From positions 214,870,011-214,934,010 of the forward strand of contig CM076189.1 of assembly GCA_038277395.1 (NCBI GenBank): DNA of 64,000 nucleotides, given 5' to 3'. The notes beneath the pieces were generated by a model, which saw nothing but the letters and a program-made list of their open reading frames with translations, made no database searches and was not told the origin of the DNA. Source of the stretch: Dryocosmus kuriphilus (taxonomy: Eukaryota; Arthropoda; Insecta; Hymenoptera; Cynipidae). Made by a program: the position numbers and the translations under genes. Shown piece by piece: positions 44,200 to 55,594 of this stretch. The number at the start of each line of letters is the position of its first letter. The first letter of the stretch is position 1.

Positions 44200-45350
44200 C
44201 CACGTTCAGGCTCCGACAGTTTGAGGTACTCCGCAATGATTTTGGGTGTGGAGGCAAATTTATTCTTTCCGATCACCTAAATCGTGCATTTCCCTTTTTG
44301 GTAGTTTAAGAAAAAGCGATCAATCGCGGCTTTTTCTGGGCGAAGAGCGGCATATTTTTTCACAATTTCAGCGAATGGCCCATCGCTTGAGAATTTCCTG
44401 GGGATATCATTTTTCGTTTCCAAAATTTGAACAAGCAGAAGAGACCCTTCTTCTTTGATGTCAGTGACCTTGATGCTCGTCATCTCGCCTCCCCGACAAC
44501 CACCAGCGATCCCAAAAATAATTATAACCTATAACAATTATTGGTTTAGGACCTCTGATTGTGAATGTTACATTTTTTCTACCAAAAATTTTACGTTATT
44601 GTTATTTTAGTTGTTAATTATTACGAATTTTTTTTTATTGTTACATGTTATTGTTTCGTTTTTGAATTTTATTAGAATTGTAGAAATTGTTCACTTTTTT
44701 TTATAATTTTATTTTTTCATAATTTTGGAGAAAGCTTTTTTGAATATTTGTTTATTTTTACCCTTTGCTGTCAAGTAAATTTCATCTGGTGCTTCTCTCA
44801 AAAAACTTTTCGATATCCTGAGATTCAAAAATTTTCGATTTTATGCTTCGGGAACCGATTCTCTTTCTTTTCAAAAATTCGATCAAACGCGAATATTTGC
44901 TTATGTCCACTTGATGATTTTGCCGGAAAGTTTGCTTCAGCATCGAGTAAACACGCCAAAGCGCACTTGGTTTATACTGTAGTTCTTTTACCAAATGGAA
45001 GTACGTCAAAATTACATCCTCAGAAAAAGAAGTAGTGTTTTTCGGCGTTTGCCAAGTGATGAATTTTTGATACGTGATTTTATAGCAAGGCGCAGATTTT
45101 TCCGGATCCAACTGGGCGTCAATTTCTTTGGCAGCTTTGCGAAGTTCCAGGGGTGTCAGCGAAAAATCTTCATCCACGGCCCAGTCTTCATCATCAAGAT
45201 AATCGGGATGCATTTTGAATCTTTAAACTTTTTTGCAGCTTTCGGTAATTGAGGACTATTACGATGATTCAACTTTTGTTTCTTCATTCGTAGCACGTTT
45301 AGGTTATGTACGTAGCGATACAACTTGAAGTTAGGGGTGTTCAATTCCGA
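44200..45350 (-). pseudogene. Crypton-type tyrosine recombinase, broken
   Basis: The minus strand from about 45213 encodes an N-terminal segment (143 codons to 44782) resembling the SAM-like DNA-binding domain of tyrosine recombinases (YQKFITWQ, SALWRVYSMLKQTF, SRLIEFLKRK). A 1-base shift leads to APDEIYLTAK at about 44780, followed by GTAAAA, a possible intron donor. After about 270 bases and a TAG, the frame reads IIFGIAGGCRGGEM with the putative catalytic Arg (about 44500), then DIKEEGSLLLVQI, KYAALRPEKAA and FFLNYQKGKCTI, blocks I recall from insect Crypton-like recombinases. A TAG follows where Gln is usual, and the frame then continues IGKNKFASTPKIIAEYL before decaying near 44200. The C-terminal His and Tyr region is not found. 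Confidence 0.6.
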
Positions 45351-45465
45351 TTCGATTCTTGAAAAATCGATTCTTTTGTTATCAATTTTTAAGTGAATTG
45401 ATCTAAGGATGGCGATTCTTCAGTCTCTCTCACTTCTATCAACGGCGATAGATAAAGACAACGGA

Positions 45466-45487
45466 GTTTCAACCCTAGGGTTGAAAC
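45466..45487. repeat. Perfect 22 bp palindrome
   Basis: GTTTCAACCCT is followed immediately by its exact reverse complement. Further GTTTCAAC copies follow at about 45515 and 45553, so it is part of a small cluster of GTTTCAAC/GTTGAAAC words. Confidence 0.7.
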
Positions 45488-45599
45488 AAAATATTTCAAC
45501 TCTAGGGATGCAAACACCGTGTTTCAACCCGCTCTACAGGTACCCAAACTCGAAGTTTCAACAGAGGCGCGATGAAAACAAATATTCATGTAGTCTGTA

Positions 45600-45989
45600 G
45601 ATCAAAAAAGAAAAATGTTTATGATTTGAGCAAACTTGTTTTCTGAGTGTGTAAATTAAGGATTCTTTTCACAGAATTTTTTTACAGGAATATCAACAGC
45701 TGATTCAAGATTCATAAAAAAAACTTGAAACATAACATTTTATTTTCCAGAACATTGTAAACCAATTTCAGAGTAATGCAGAAAATCCGGGAATATTCTA
45801 AAAAACTTCAGAATATTGTTGCTGAACTGTAGAAAATTTTAGAGATTTGAAGAATATTTTGGTATAACCCAGAACATTCTGTACATTCTTGGAAACTTTG
45901 GAATATTTCAAAATTTCAGCATTCTAGAATAATTTAAAGCATTCTGAAACATTCTAGAAAATTCCTAAACATACCAAAAATTAAAGATT
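45600..45989. other. AT-rich stretch with ATTCTAGAA words
   Basis: Degenerate repeats of ACATTCTAGAAAATTC / GAATATT (about 45790-45970) include inverted nGAAnnTTCn units of the heat-shock-element type. No gene is near, so chance or a decayed repeat is likely. Confidence 0.3.
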
Positions 45990-47435
45990 TTAATCCGCAT
46001 TATGAATATTTTGAATAATTATTTTCAAGTTTTATCCTAAAATAGGAGTCACGTGACCAGACAAAAAAACTTGTAGGGAAATTGGTAGAAATTCTTAACT
46101 CTAAAATATTGAATCTTTTCCAACTCAATATAAGTGATATCTGTGAAGTTCAAATATTAAAAAAATGTTGTTAGTATTGTTTAGCAATTTTTCATTTTAA
46201 ATTCGTATTTTACGACAGGTGCGTGGCGAAATATTTTGAGTACTTTTTTATTTCTAATTTGTAAATGAAGTCCTCTAAAATTTTAAAACATTATGAAATT
46301 GTGCTTTGATGTAAGTAATTTAATGAGATATTTTTAGAAAAAGTTTTGTAATCAAAACTTAAAATGGTCAGCTTTTTGTCAATCACCCATTTGCTGAAAT
46401 AGGATTTTAACCTTTTTTTAATGCAAAGTTTCCAAACCGCCCAAAATATTTTTACTTAACTAAATGTAACCCTAGAGAGTACTAAAATATAAATACTATG
46501 AGATCAATAAATATATTTGTAGGTATGATTTTTAAGCCGACATAGCATTTACCTGTGACAGTGTGACAAGAAATTTGGCCATGTTAAAAAATAAGAATTT
46601 CAAAGGCCTATTTTAAAATATATGTAGAGCAGGTAAAAATGTTTTAAAATATGAGAAAAATAACTATTCTCACGATTTACTTGGTGCCGACTTTAGCGTG
46701 TCAAAATCTACTTTCATTTCATAGAATAATGAATTAATATATGGAGTGCGACCCGACATTTAATAAAAAAATTTTATACAAACTTAGTGATCATTGTTTA
46801 CTTTTATTTGGAATCAACGTTGATAAATCAATTTTTACCTATACTAAAATCGTCGTAGGTGTAAAATAAACTATTTTAGCCTGCATTATGAGCAGTTTGA
46901 ATATTTTTCAAGGTTTATCCTACAATAACAATGCCACGTGAGCAGACAAAAAACTTGGGGGAGAGACTTTGAAGTGATATTAGAAATCTTTAACTCTAAA
47001 ATATTCATCCTTCTTCTTGATTATTATCTGTTTCAACTTAATATATGTGATATTTTTGAATTTTAAATATTTAAAAATTTTTGGTAATATTATAATGAAC
47101 TTCTGAGTTCGCAAAGCTACATCATAAAAATAATGATAATTATAATTATTATTATTGTTATTATCATATTGGGTGGCTGCCTATGGAAAAAAAATATATT
47201 ATTTAGGAATTTTAAATTTGTAGTTTTGGGACAGGTGCGTGACAAGACATTTTGGGTAGTTTTTTATTTATAATTTCTAAATGAGGTCGTCTAAAATTTT
47301 TAAACTGTACGAAATTGTACTTCGATATAAAAACTTATTGAGATATTTTTAGAAAAAATTTGTTAATAAAACAAAATAAAACAAAATGTGCAAAATGCTT
47401 GGGACTTAAAATGGTCAACTTTTTGTCAGTCACCC
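45990..47435. repeat. Two diverged ~450-550 bp direct repeats
   Basis: The unit at about 45990-46400 and the unit at about 46880-47435 share TTTATCCTA, CACGTGA, CTTAACTCTAAAATATT, GACAGGTGCGTG, AATTTGTAAATGA and CTTAAAATGGTCA...TTTTTGTCA-TCACCC in order. Both end in TCACCC. Possibly two copies of one old non-coding element. The DNA between is AT-rich. Confidence 0.65.
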
Positions 47436-48970
47436 GTATAATACTTTATCTTGCAACTACCAGACTTTCTTAAATTTATTTTGATTTAACGATTTCGATA
47501 ATAAATAAGATTTTTTCGAATAAATTGAAATTATTAATCTTGTAAAATTTGTAAAACTTAGATTAGAAATGAAGCATTTGGTGCATTAATTCTCAAGTGT
47601 ATCTGCTAAAAAAATCAAAGTTGTTCGATCTATGTGAGTCAAACATATGCAAAGTTTTTTCTAGTACATTTCGGACAAGGTTTTTCACGACCTTTCCATT
47701 CATCATAAGCATTTTAAAAAATATAATTTTTTTTGGGAAGAAGGCACATTCTTTATTTTTACATTCTAATCTGAATGAGAAGGTATTAATTTTACTTTTT
47801 TATTTCAAAAGAAAGCTGAGGTTTTTTCCTTCAAAAACTATCAGGTTAAAAAGTATGATTCTAATTTTTTATTTATGAAAATAATCATGTAGTAGTTTTT
47901 GAGACAATTCCACCTTTTTTTACGATTTTGAACAGTTAATTATCAGTTTAAAAAATGTTGTCTACCACAGTTTCAATAGGTTTTTTTACGTACAAAAATA
48001 AAGGTCAACAATAAATTTGACTTTTTCTCATAGGAGACTTTTTGTTAAATTTGTTTTTGGTCTAGAAAGAAAGCTAGGGAGAAAATAGTCAATAGTTTAG
48101 ACCTAAAATTATTAAATTTTAAATGTTTATGAATTTATGAAATTTTATAAAAAATTTTATGAAAAAGTAGTTTTGGTAAGTATCGGAAATCCAATTCTTG
48201 ATCGTGAAGAAACTACTGATAGATCCAATACTTACCAATACTGTTTTTCGTAAGCTTTTTAAATTATACTATTTTCAGAAATTTTAATTTTAAACTAAAC
48301 AATCTGGTATGCATCAATCTAAATGCAGCTTAAAGAATTTATTTAAAAGTGCTTTCAATTAAAGAAATATTTTGAAAAGAAAATTAAAAGTGACTTTCCA
48401 AAGAATGGAATAAAATGAAAAAAGTGACTCGCTGGAAATAAGCATTAAAAGTGGTATATTTTCTCATTTTTAACATTTAAAATTAAAAAATTACAAGAGT
48501 ATAGATTTAAAAATTTAAAAAAAATTAAATTTGATATTTTTGTTACAATTCCTATTTATATTCAAGATAATTACATTTTACAAAACTATGTTAAATTACA
48601 AGTCGATCCTTTAATTAATTCTGCCTACCGTTTCAAAAAAAGTGGTTTTGAGAAAAACGCGTTTAAAGTTTTCGCTATAAAAAAATTAACGTTATTAATT
48701 AAATCTACCTGCTCCAAAAAAGGCTCGGCAGGTAAGGTTGTAGTTCGAATTTCGGGATAAGGAAGGAAGCCTCATATTCTACAGATGTTAAAGAATATTT
48801 TAAGACAAAGAAAAATGCTCAAACAATTTTTTCTGAACCAGAATCCCCCCTTAACCCTAAACAAATACTAATACCAAAAGGGATTAATAAAATCAATACT
48901 CTTTCTGCGATAAGCTAGCACAATTTTTTATCAACTTTTATATAATATCTTATCACTTTTTTGTCTGAAT
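47436..48970. other. AT-rich stretch with element A end fragment
   Basis: 47755-47800 contains TTTTTACATTCTAATCTGAATGAGAAGGTATTAATTTTA-like sequence, the conserved terminal part of element A. A short near-palindrome (TAGTTTTGGTAAGTATCGG...ATACTTACCAATACTG, about 48169-48242) is also present. No gene is supported. Confidence 0.5.
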
Positions 48971-48982
48971 GCGGGTGATATC

Positions 48983-49018
48983 TATATAAGTGAATTATAA
49001 GATTAGTATCTACCAGTA
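48983..49018 (+). promoter_or_regulatory. TATA box with Inr-like site upstream of the LRR gene
   Basis: TATATAAG at 48983-48990 lies about 30 bases before ACCAGTATG (around 49012-49020), which resembles an arthropod initiator (CAGT). This spacing fits a TATA/Inr core promoter and predicts a 5' UTR of about 255 bases before the ATG at 49271. Confidence 0.5.
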
Positions 49019-49270
49019 TGTCATAAAGCTTAAATGTACACCTTTAACCTACGAGCATTATTCAGAAAACATTTAAATTTGAAATTTGAAATTAATTAAG
49101 GCCGTGTGCGCTTAGATACTTTGATTAATTAATTGGTTAACTAAAAAATCACCAATATATCAGGCAAGTCGTATAGTATTATACTTTATTGAATCTAATT
49201 ATTATTGATCGTATTTCATAATAAAAATACAACTTTTCCTACAATCTACAATATTTTTTCAGTTTCAAAA

Positions 49271-50623
49271 ATGTATTTCTTGTATATTCTACTTTTGGGT
49301 ACATTTTTCGTAAAATGCGAAAACGTACAAACCATTTCGTTCAACCCCAGCGATCCAGATGACATATTATCAGAGACGTCACAGGAATTAAGCCCTAATT
49401 GCGAAGATCCTTTACATTTTCCTTCAATAGATTTTTCAAGGACTGGGATTCGAAATATATCACCAAAAAACTTGAACAGCACATTTATCAAATGCGTTAG
49501 TCTGGCAGAAAATAACATTAACGTCATTCCAAAGGGGATTTTCGATTCGGAACGTTTGCCTAATATGATTTATTTAAATTTGTCATACAACAATATTCCT
49601 ATTAACGACTTCACATCATTCCTCAATAACGACAAGCTGCAAATTCTAGTTTTAGATAAAAATGCATTGACTTGGACTTCAGATAAAGATATATTTAAAT
49701 CGATTTTACCATTGCGAGCACTGGAAAGACTGTATCTTCGAAACAACAATATACCATCAATGAAGTTGGGCTTTTTGCAATCTTTTCCGCGACTTACACA
49801 CCTATATTTATCAGATAATACAGTTACAGATCTCTTGTTCAAATCGGCACCATCAGGTATATTTGATTCAATTCCTCATCTTCATTTCGAGAGAAATAGT
49901 ATTCTTTATTTTAGGCCTGAGTATCTAAATAAAAACACTATATCTTTGTTCCTAGATGGTAATAAATTTTTACAATTTTACATTCGTCCATTTTCTGTCA
50001 ATCAGTATAACTTACAAGTACTATCTTTATCTGACTGTCAGCTTGGAACTTCTTTCGAAGTATTCAATATCACAAGTCTAAAAAGCTTAGACCTTTCTCA
50101 CAATCTATTTGACGATACAAATCTATTGTATGATATGTTTAATAGTCTCTCGGGTTTAAAAAATCTCTCGCTAGGTTATAATTTACTAACCCAAATTCCA
50201 TTCGCGATTCAGCAGGAAAATTTGGAGTTTCTTTTATTAAGCCACAATAAAATAACTGCCATTCATCCAGCATCTTTTTTCCACTGTAAACGTTTGCGAA
50301 TTTTGTCTCTCAGAGGCAATCGTATTTCACACATAGAAGTGAATACTTTTGCGTCTTTAAAGAATTTGGAAAAACTGGATTTAGCTCAAAATAAAATTAA
50401 TTTTATGTCTTCCCTTTGGACAGAGAAATTGTCTAATCTTCGCTATCTGAATTTGAATTTTAACAATTTTGATTCCGCCGAAGCACTTTCTTTACCTCGT
50501 AAAATTAAATTAGAGGACTTGCATTTAAGGAACAATAAAATCACTTATTTAACAGATAAATTACTTGTGAGTTTACCTGAAAATGTGACCATACATGTTG
50601 CGCCGATTTACGACTCTAAATAA
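49271..50623 (+). CDS. Secreted leucine-rich-repeat protein, intronless
   Basis: The frame is open from 49205, but the ATG at 49271 is preferred because it gives a clear signal peptide (MYFLYILLLGTFFVKC), so the protein is 450 residues. After an acidic spacer with two Cys residues (SPNCEDP and FIKCVSL) come about 15 LRRs of the LxxLxLxxNxI type, for example NLSYNNI, LYLRNNNI, LDLSHNLF, LLLSHNKI, LSLRGNRI, LDLAQNKI and LHLRNNKI, filling the rest of the protein. There is no transmembrane segment, GPI signal, LRRCT cysteine cluster or TIR domain, so it is probably secreted and binds a protein partner. Insects use such proteins as extracellular immune, matrix or venom components; which applies here cannot be told. 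It is the only intact protein gene in the window, has its own core promoter and AATAAA signals, and lies between repeat blocks. Confidence 0.9.
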   Translation: MYFLYILLLGTFFVKCENVQTISFNPSDPDDILSETSQELSPNCEDPLHFPSIDFSRTGIRNISPKNLNSTFIKCVSLAENNINVIPKGIFDSERLPNMIYLNLSYNNIPINDFTSFLNNDKLQILVLDKNALTWTSDKDIFKSILPLRALERLYLRNNNIPSMKLGFLQSFPRLTHLYLSDNTVTDLLFKSAPSGIFDSIPHLHFERNSILYFRPEYLNKNTISLFLDGNKFLQFYIRPFSVNQYNLQVLSLSDCQLGTSFEVFNITSLKSLDLSHNLFDDTNLLYDMFNSLSGLKNLSLGYNLLTQIPFAIQQENLEFLLLSHNKITAIHPASFFHCKRLRILSLRGNRISHIEVNTFASLKNLEKLDLAQNKINFMSSLWTEKLSNLRYLNLNFNNFDSAEALSLPRKIKLEDLHLRNNKITYLTDKLLVSLPENVTIHVAPIYDSK

Positions 50624-50674
50624 TTTTAGTATCAGTTTTATTAATTGGTATAAAATTGTAGTTTATAAACTGAC

Positions 50675-50729
50675 AATAAAATGCGATACTGAGGAAGTCT
50701 CGAAAGATTTAATAATTATATTTAATAAA
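50675..50729 (+). terminator. Polyadenylation signals of the LRR gene
   Basis: AATAAA occurs at 50675-50680 and again at 50724-50729, 52 and 101 bases after the stop codon. Either could end the transcript. Confidence 0.55.
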
Positions 50730-50829
50730 GAGCTCTCGATAATTATAATTTTCATAAATAATTATTCTTTATTGCGAGAACCTAACTTCCGAGCAATAAA
50801 TTGTTGCAACTTTCGAAAGCAATGATGGT

Positions 50830-53130
50830 TTGTGTGTTGTGTGCACCCTGATACTGAAACTCGAAACTGGCAAGTCCATTTATTAAGTCCCCAAGGTGCG
50901 GGATGTGTTAACATCAAGCGTTGTTAATTCGAACGAGTTACGTGGATTGCTGAAATTGACCTGGAAGTATTAATCATGTCGCCGATCGCTCTGGAATATC
51001 CAGCGAATTATTTACCACTCGTTATACTCAAACCAGCAGCAGTTAATTCACGGTTATATAAATGATAAATGCGTCTTCCATAATATTTTTAAACAGAATG
51101 ACAACTCTTTACTATGTTACAAGTTATCATGAAAAATATCTCATATTTTAAATCTTACCTTCACAGTGTATTTTGCTTCCTTAAATTAATTGGAATTATA
51201 AATGAAATACATCATGAAAATGAGGAAATTTTTTTAAAAGATCAAGGAGCTATATCTTAAGAATTGGATATAAAATTTTAGAACATTCAAGAGAGTTTAA
51301 AGTCACATATATTTAAAATTTAAAATTATATTCATTGAGTCTAAATTTAAAATATTTAACTCAATTTTAATAGAAAAACAATTCATATACACATATAGTG
51401 TTTAATATTGGTAATAGCAACCAAATTTTCGATCGTATGACATCACATTAAAATTTCTCTACTACCACAGAAAAGACACTTTGGGATTTCCTATCCTTAT
51501 TTTGAGTGATATAAAAAAAAAACAAGTGTTTTCTCAGTAAAGAAATGTTGCACACGAATGCTACAAAATAAATTTAAGTAATTTTAGACACTCTCTTTCT
51601 CCAAACAATGAACATAAATCTCTCTTGTCGCTTTTCTCCTCCTTGCTTTTGTCTTACTCTTTTTTCTCGCCGTTTTTTTTTTTCTTTTTCCTTTTTTTTT
51701 TTTTTTTTTTTGCCCCTCCTCCACATATATTTGAAAGGACTTGGTTCTTTTTCGTGAGACGGCTCCATGCGCTTTACGATGTACCCAGACTGTCAGTCGC
51801 CCGCGTGTTCGTTGCTGTCTTTGCGGAACTGTACAGCGCTTCTGTGCAGCGATTCATGTGTTTTTTTGTGTGTTTGTATGCAAGATATACTATATACGCT
51901 ATATATACAAATATACGCAACTCTCAACTGTCCTCTGTATAAAGTTGCTGGGCGAAGAGAGTGCAGCGAGCGCACATGGTTCCGATTTCACAGGTGTGAC
52001 ATCGGGTCTCTTTCCGCGCGGATGCTTACGCCGTTTAAAATCTGATTACGCGGAAAAATCGTCATAAACGCGCAAGAATTATTTTATTTGCGCATCTGCT
52101 CTCCGTTCATGTAATCGTGTTGTGTTTGTGATTGTTTTCAAGAAATAGGATACACTCATATCTTATTTCTAAAAAGAAGCGTCACAGCGCTTTGTTATGC
52201 AAAACAAAATATTGTTTTTCTTGGATACATAACTGATTCCTAAAATAAGGACACTTTTCAAAAGGTATGGGTCAATACTCACATGGTTTTCATATCTATA
52301 TTTTTTGACATCTACTTTCGGATTCTCTAACTTCGGACCTGACCCGAACTTCGGACACCTATTTTTCTTGGATTTATATCTATTTTGAAGAACAAAATTG
52401 GCTTCTTACGTCATCTCTGACTTTAGACTTTGGGTTTTTGTTGCTTTTATACTATTTGATTACGTAGAAGCAAAAAAAAATGGGTGTCCGAAGTTTGTGC
52501 CATTGTTCGAACTTATAGGTGATTCTGTGATATGTACTAGCAGTAAACGATGAATATGAAATTAAAAGAACTTGAATTTAAAGCATATTTCTAGTTTTCA
52601 TCAGCATAGATTGCTTTACAGATTCTGTTTCTTATAGAGTTGAGTTAAAATAAGAGGGTAGCGTAATTTTGAGAAAAAATGTTGTTTGTTTGAACACGTG
52701 GTGGTATTGTTGAAAATTATTCAGGATCATGTCGACTAGCTCATTGTCAGTCATGGTACGTCGATATTGCTAACGACGTTGGTGCATAAGTCAGTGGCAC
52801 TGCCTAGGTAGAAATTTTATAGAAGGTAGAATCTAAAAGAAGTGTGTCACGTGAGATTGAAAAAGCTCTCGATCGACACGACCAAGTCCGATCAGCAGCT
52901 GCATATAGGTGCTCGCTCGCTCCTCTTGCTTTTTTGCAATCCCGGTTCTCTGCAACATCATTTGCAATCGAAAGTAACTATTCTCGCACAAGTATTTTTA
53001 TAGTTGCTGAATGATTTTCAATACCAGTTCTTCTTCACCTGACAAGACATCTTGACTTTTATCCGGTTTCGAATCATCGTTAATCCAGCATAATCGTCAT
53101 TTTATATATTTCCAGCTAATTAAATAAGAG
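50830..53130. other. Gene-poor region, possible exon/promoter around 51.7-52.1 kb
   Basis: A pyrimidine run (mostly T/C, 51590-51725) is followed by less AT-rich sequence to about 52080 in which three forward frames are open for about 92-108 codons. None shows a domain, and the overlap of open frames on both strands argues against a protein. The stretch 52840-53100 is also more balanced. Could hold a host 5' exon; not supportable here. Confidence 0.3.
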
Positions 53131-53138
53131 CTTAATGT

Positions 53139-54298
53139 TCTTTTTACATTCTCATCTCAATGAGAAGGTATTAGTTTTATGTGAAAACTGACTTTCGCGG
53201 ATTTCATGAAATCTCGACGTTTCATGACCCCCTGAATCCGAAAAAACAGGTTTTACGTTGGTGTCTGTCCGGCGTTGTTGGCGTTGTTGGTGTTGTCGTT
53301 GTTTGTTACCACGATAACTTTCGAAGGACTAATCGGATTGGATTGCGCTTTGGCACACTTCTTTAAAGCGCAAAAAGTAAGAACGAGTTCGTTAGCGAGC
53401 TACTTTTGACCAACGGTTATGGTTTTATCCATCAAAAACGGTTTCCACAAAATCAAAAAATCTATTTTTCGGCTAAACTATGAGAGATGCAAAAAATGTA
53501 AGAGAGTGAAATTGTTCACCTCAAAAAAATCTACAAATTTTGTCTCAAGGTTTTTTGATAGAATGAACGGTTTTTGTTTGAATCAAGAAAACGCTATTAA
53601 AATTTAAAAACTCTGTTTTCCCGCCAAAATATTCAAGATACAAAAAAATGGTAAAGAACAAAGTTGTTCAATTTAAAAAGATCTACAAATTTTGTTTCGA
53701 TCATTTTTTGACAAAATGCACCGTTTTTGTTTTAATCGATAAAACGTTATTAAAAAACAAGATTTTCAAATTTTCCGCCAAATTATGCCAGATACGGAAA
53801 AATAATAATAAACAAAGTTGTTCGCCTCAAAAGGATCTACAAATTTGCTCTCTATCATTTTTTTGAGCAGACGCGTAGTTTTTGAGTTATTCGTGAAATA
53901 TGCATAAGCAGAATTGTTCACCTTGGAAAGAGCTACAAAATTTATTTATAAGACTCATCGTTTTACTTTTAAGAATCGAAATCCTGTATTGTGAAAGTTT
54001 GGAAAATCACAAAGAGCTTTACCAATCTACAATGTGTTTTAAAAAAATGTAATTATCGAGCGCGAAGCGCGAGTGTCATGATGAGAATGTATTCCTTAAG
54101 GGCGATAGAGCCTTAAGTAAAATAATTTCTTTTGTAATTTTAATTTAAAGGTATATATACGATCCATAAACACCGAGCGCGTAGCGCGAGGTGAATAATC
54201 TATCGAGCGCGAAGCGCGAGTGCCAACAGACGCACGCACTAGGCGCGCTCATACTTCGCGCGAAGCGCGATGAGAATGTGCCCCGAAGCGGGCAGATT
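53139..54298 (-). mobile_element. Element A family, copy C
   Basis: Same order as copy B: ACATTCTCATCTCAATGAGA end at about 53150, conserved block GGTATTAGTTTTATG...CGGATTTCATGAAATC, short GTTGTTGGC-type microsatellite at 53268-53310, four ~155 bp units (53530, 53686, 53840, 53935), then the GC-hairpin cluster at 54055-54295 (GAGCGCGAAGCGCGAG twice, GAGCGCGTAGCGCGAG, CGCGCGAAGCGCG). It is about 150 bp shorter than copy B. Confidence 0.8.
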
Positions 54299-54589
54299 TT
54301 TTTTTCATGCGTTAGAAAGACGTGGCTAGGGTTAAGTAAGAAGGATCAGGATTTGAACAAGTTTTCTTCTGGGATCTGATACAGTGTTTGCTATAATGAA
54401 GAAAATGTTTAGAGTGAACTTAAAGTGTTGGAACTAATAATAATATGTATATTTGGTTAAGTAACGAAATTTCGGAAAATTGCTAGAGTGACTGTTGATT
54501 GTCAGAGTACTAATAAAAGTAGGAGCATTTAAGGATGTACAGTACATACAAGCAATCTCAAAATTCGACAATATTTACAATGATTTATA
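54299..54589. other. Unassigned
   Basis: Only short ORFs and no repeats are seen. Confidence 0.4.
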
Positions 54590-55125
54590 AAATCGACAAA
54601 AATATATCCATTATTAATTGCTGTGAATTTCGAAGGAGACTTCTAAGCGTACTTTATTACAAAATAGTACATGATAAAATTGTTTATATAACAATAGTTA
54701 CTTAGAGTTTTAGGTTTTGCTTTCTCTTCAGAGAAAAGTGACAATTCTTATTTAATCCTAATGATCAAGGGCTCATTTTGCTCTTTGAAGGATGGACTGC
54801 AATTCTATTTAGATGGGTTTTATTTGAAAATTTTTGTTTAGAAATCATACGGTTATTATTTTTATAGACAATGATAGTTATAATTTTAATAAACACCACC
54901 TAAATAGAATTGCAGAGAATTATTTAAAGTATAAAGTGAGCACTTGATGATTAGGATTAAATAAGAATTGTAACTTTTCTCTAAAGAAAAAAGCAAAAAC
55001 TAAAACTTTAAATAACTATTGTTAAATAAACAATTTTAACCTGAACTTTTTTTTATAAAGTTCGCTTAGAAGTCTCCTTCAAAATTCGCAGCAATTAATA
55101 ATGAATATATTTTTGCCGATTTTAT
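54590..55125. mobile_element. Foldback, ~230 bp arms
   Basis: The left arm (about 54590-54815) pairs with the right arm (about 54895-55125): GGAGACTTCTAAGCG at about 54631 against CGCTTAGAAGTCTCC at about 55062, and TTATTTAATCCTAATGATCA with its complement. Loop about 80 bp. 55126-55590 after it is AT-rich with no gene. Confidence 0.7.
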
Positions 55126-55594
55126 AAGTTTGAAGATGTAAAAATTAGAATTTATTTGTAAAGTTAAAAAGCTCTTTAAATTCAAAGCGATATAAATTTT
55201 GAAAATATTCGATTTTAAAAATATAAAAAATTTTGAACGTTCTAAATAAAAATTTTCAATTTTTACAATCTTCCAATTTGGGATGCTTTCAAATTTATAT
55301 ATATGTAATAAATTGTTGAAGTTTTCAAATTGAATAATAAATTGTTGAAGTTTTGAAATTGAATAAAAAATTTTCGTGTCATTCAATTTAAATTTTAAGT
55401 CAATTTCAAGTTTTATAAGACCTGAAATTTAAAATCTATTGAATTGGTAAACCGGAAAATTGGAATATTTCCTGAATACCACTAGATTGAGAAAATATGT
55501 GTCTATACCTCCGGGCACAAGCTATGTCCCTTTCCACTTTACAAGTCCCCCTGCCTATTTTCAATTCCGTACCTGTAGACTCGGCTATGTTATA

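Noticed and set aside
45790..45970. Heat-shock element cluster
   Set aside because: The nGAAnnTTCn words are expected in AT-rich degenerate repeats and no gene is adjacent.
51574..52067. Overlapping 60-108 codon ORFs near 51.7 kb
   Set aside because: They depend on poly-pyrimidine sequence or are open on both strands at once, with no domain and no codon bias.
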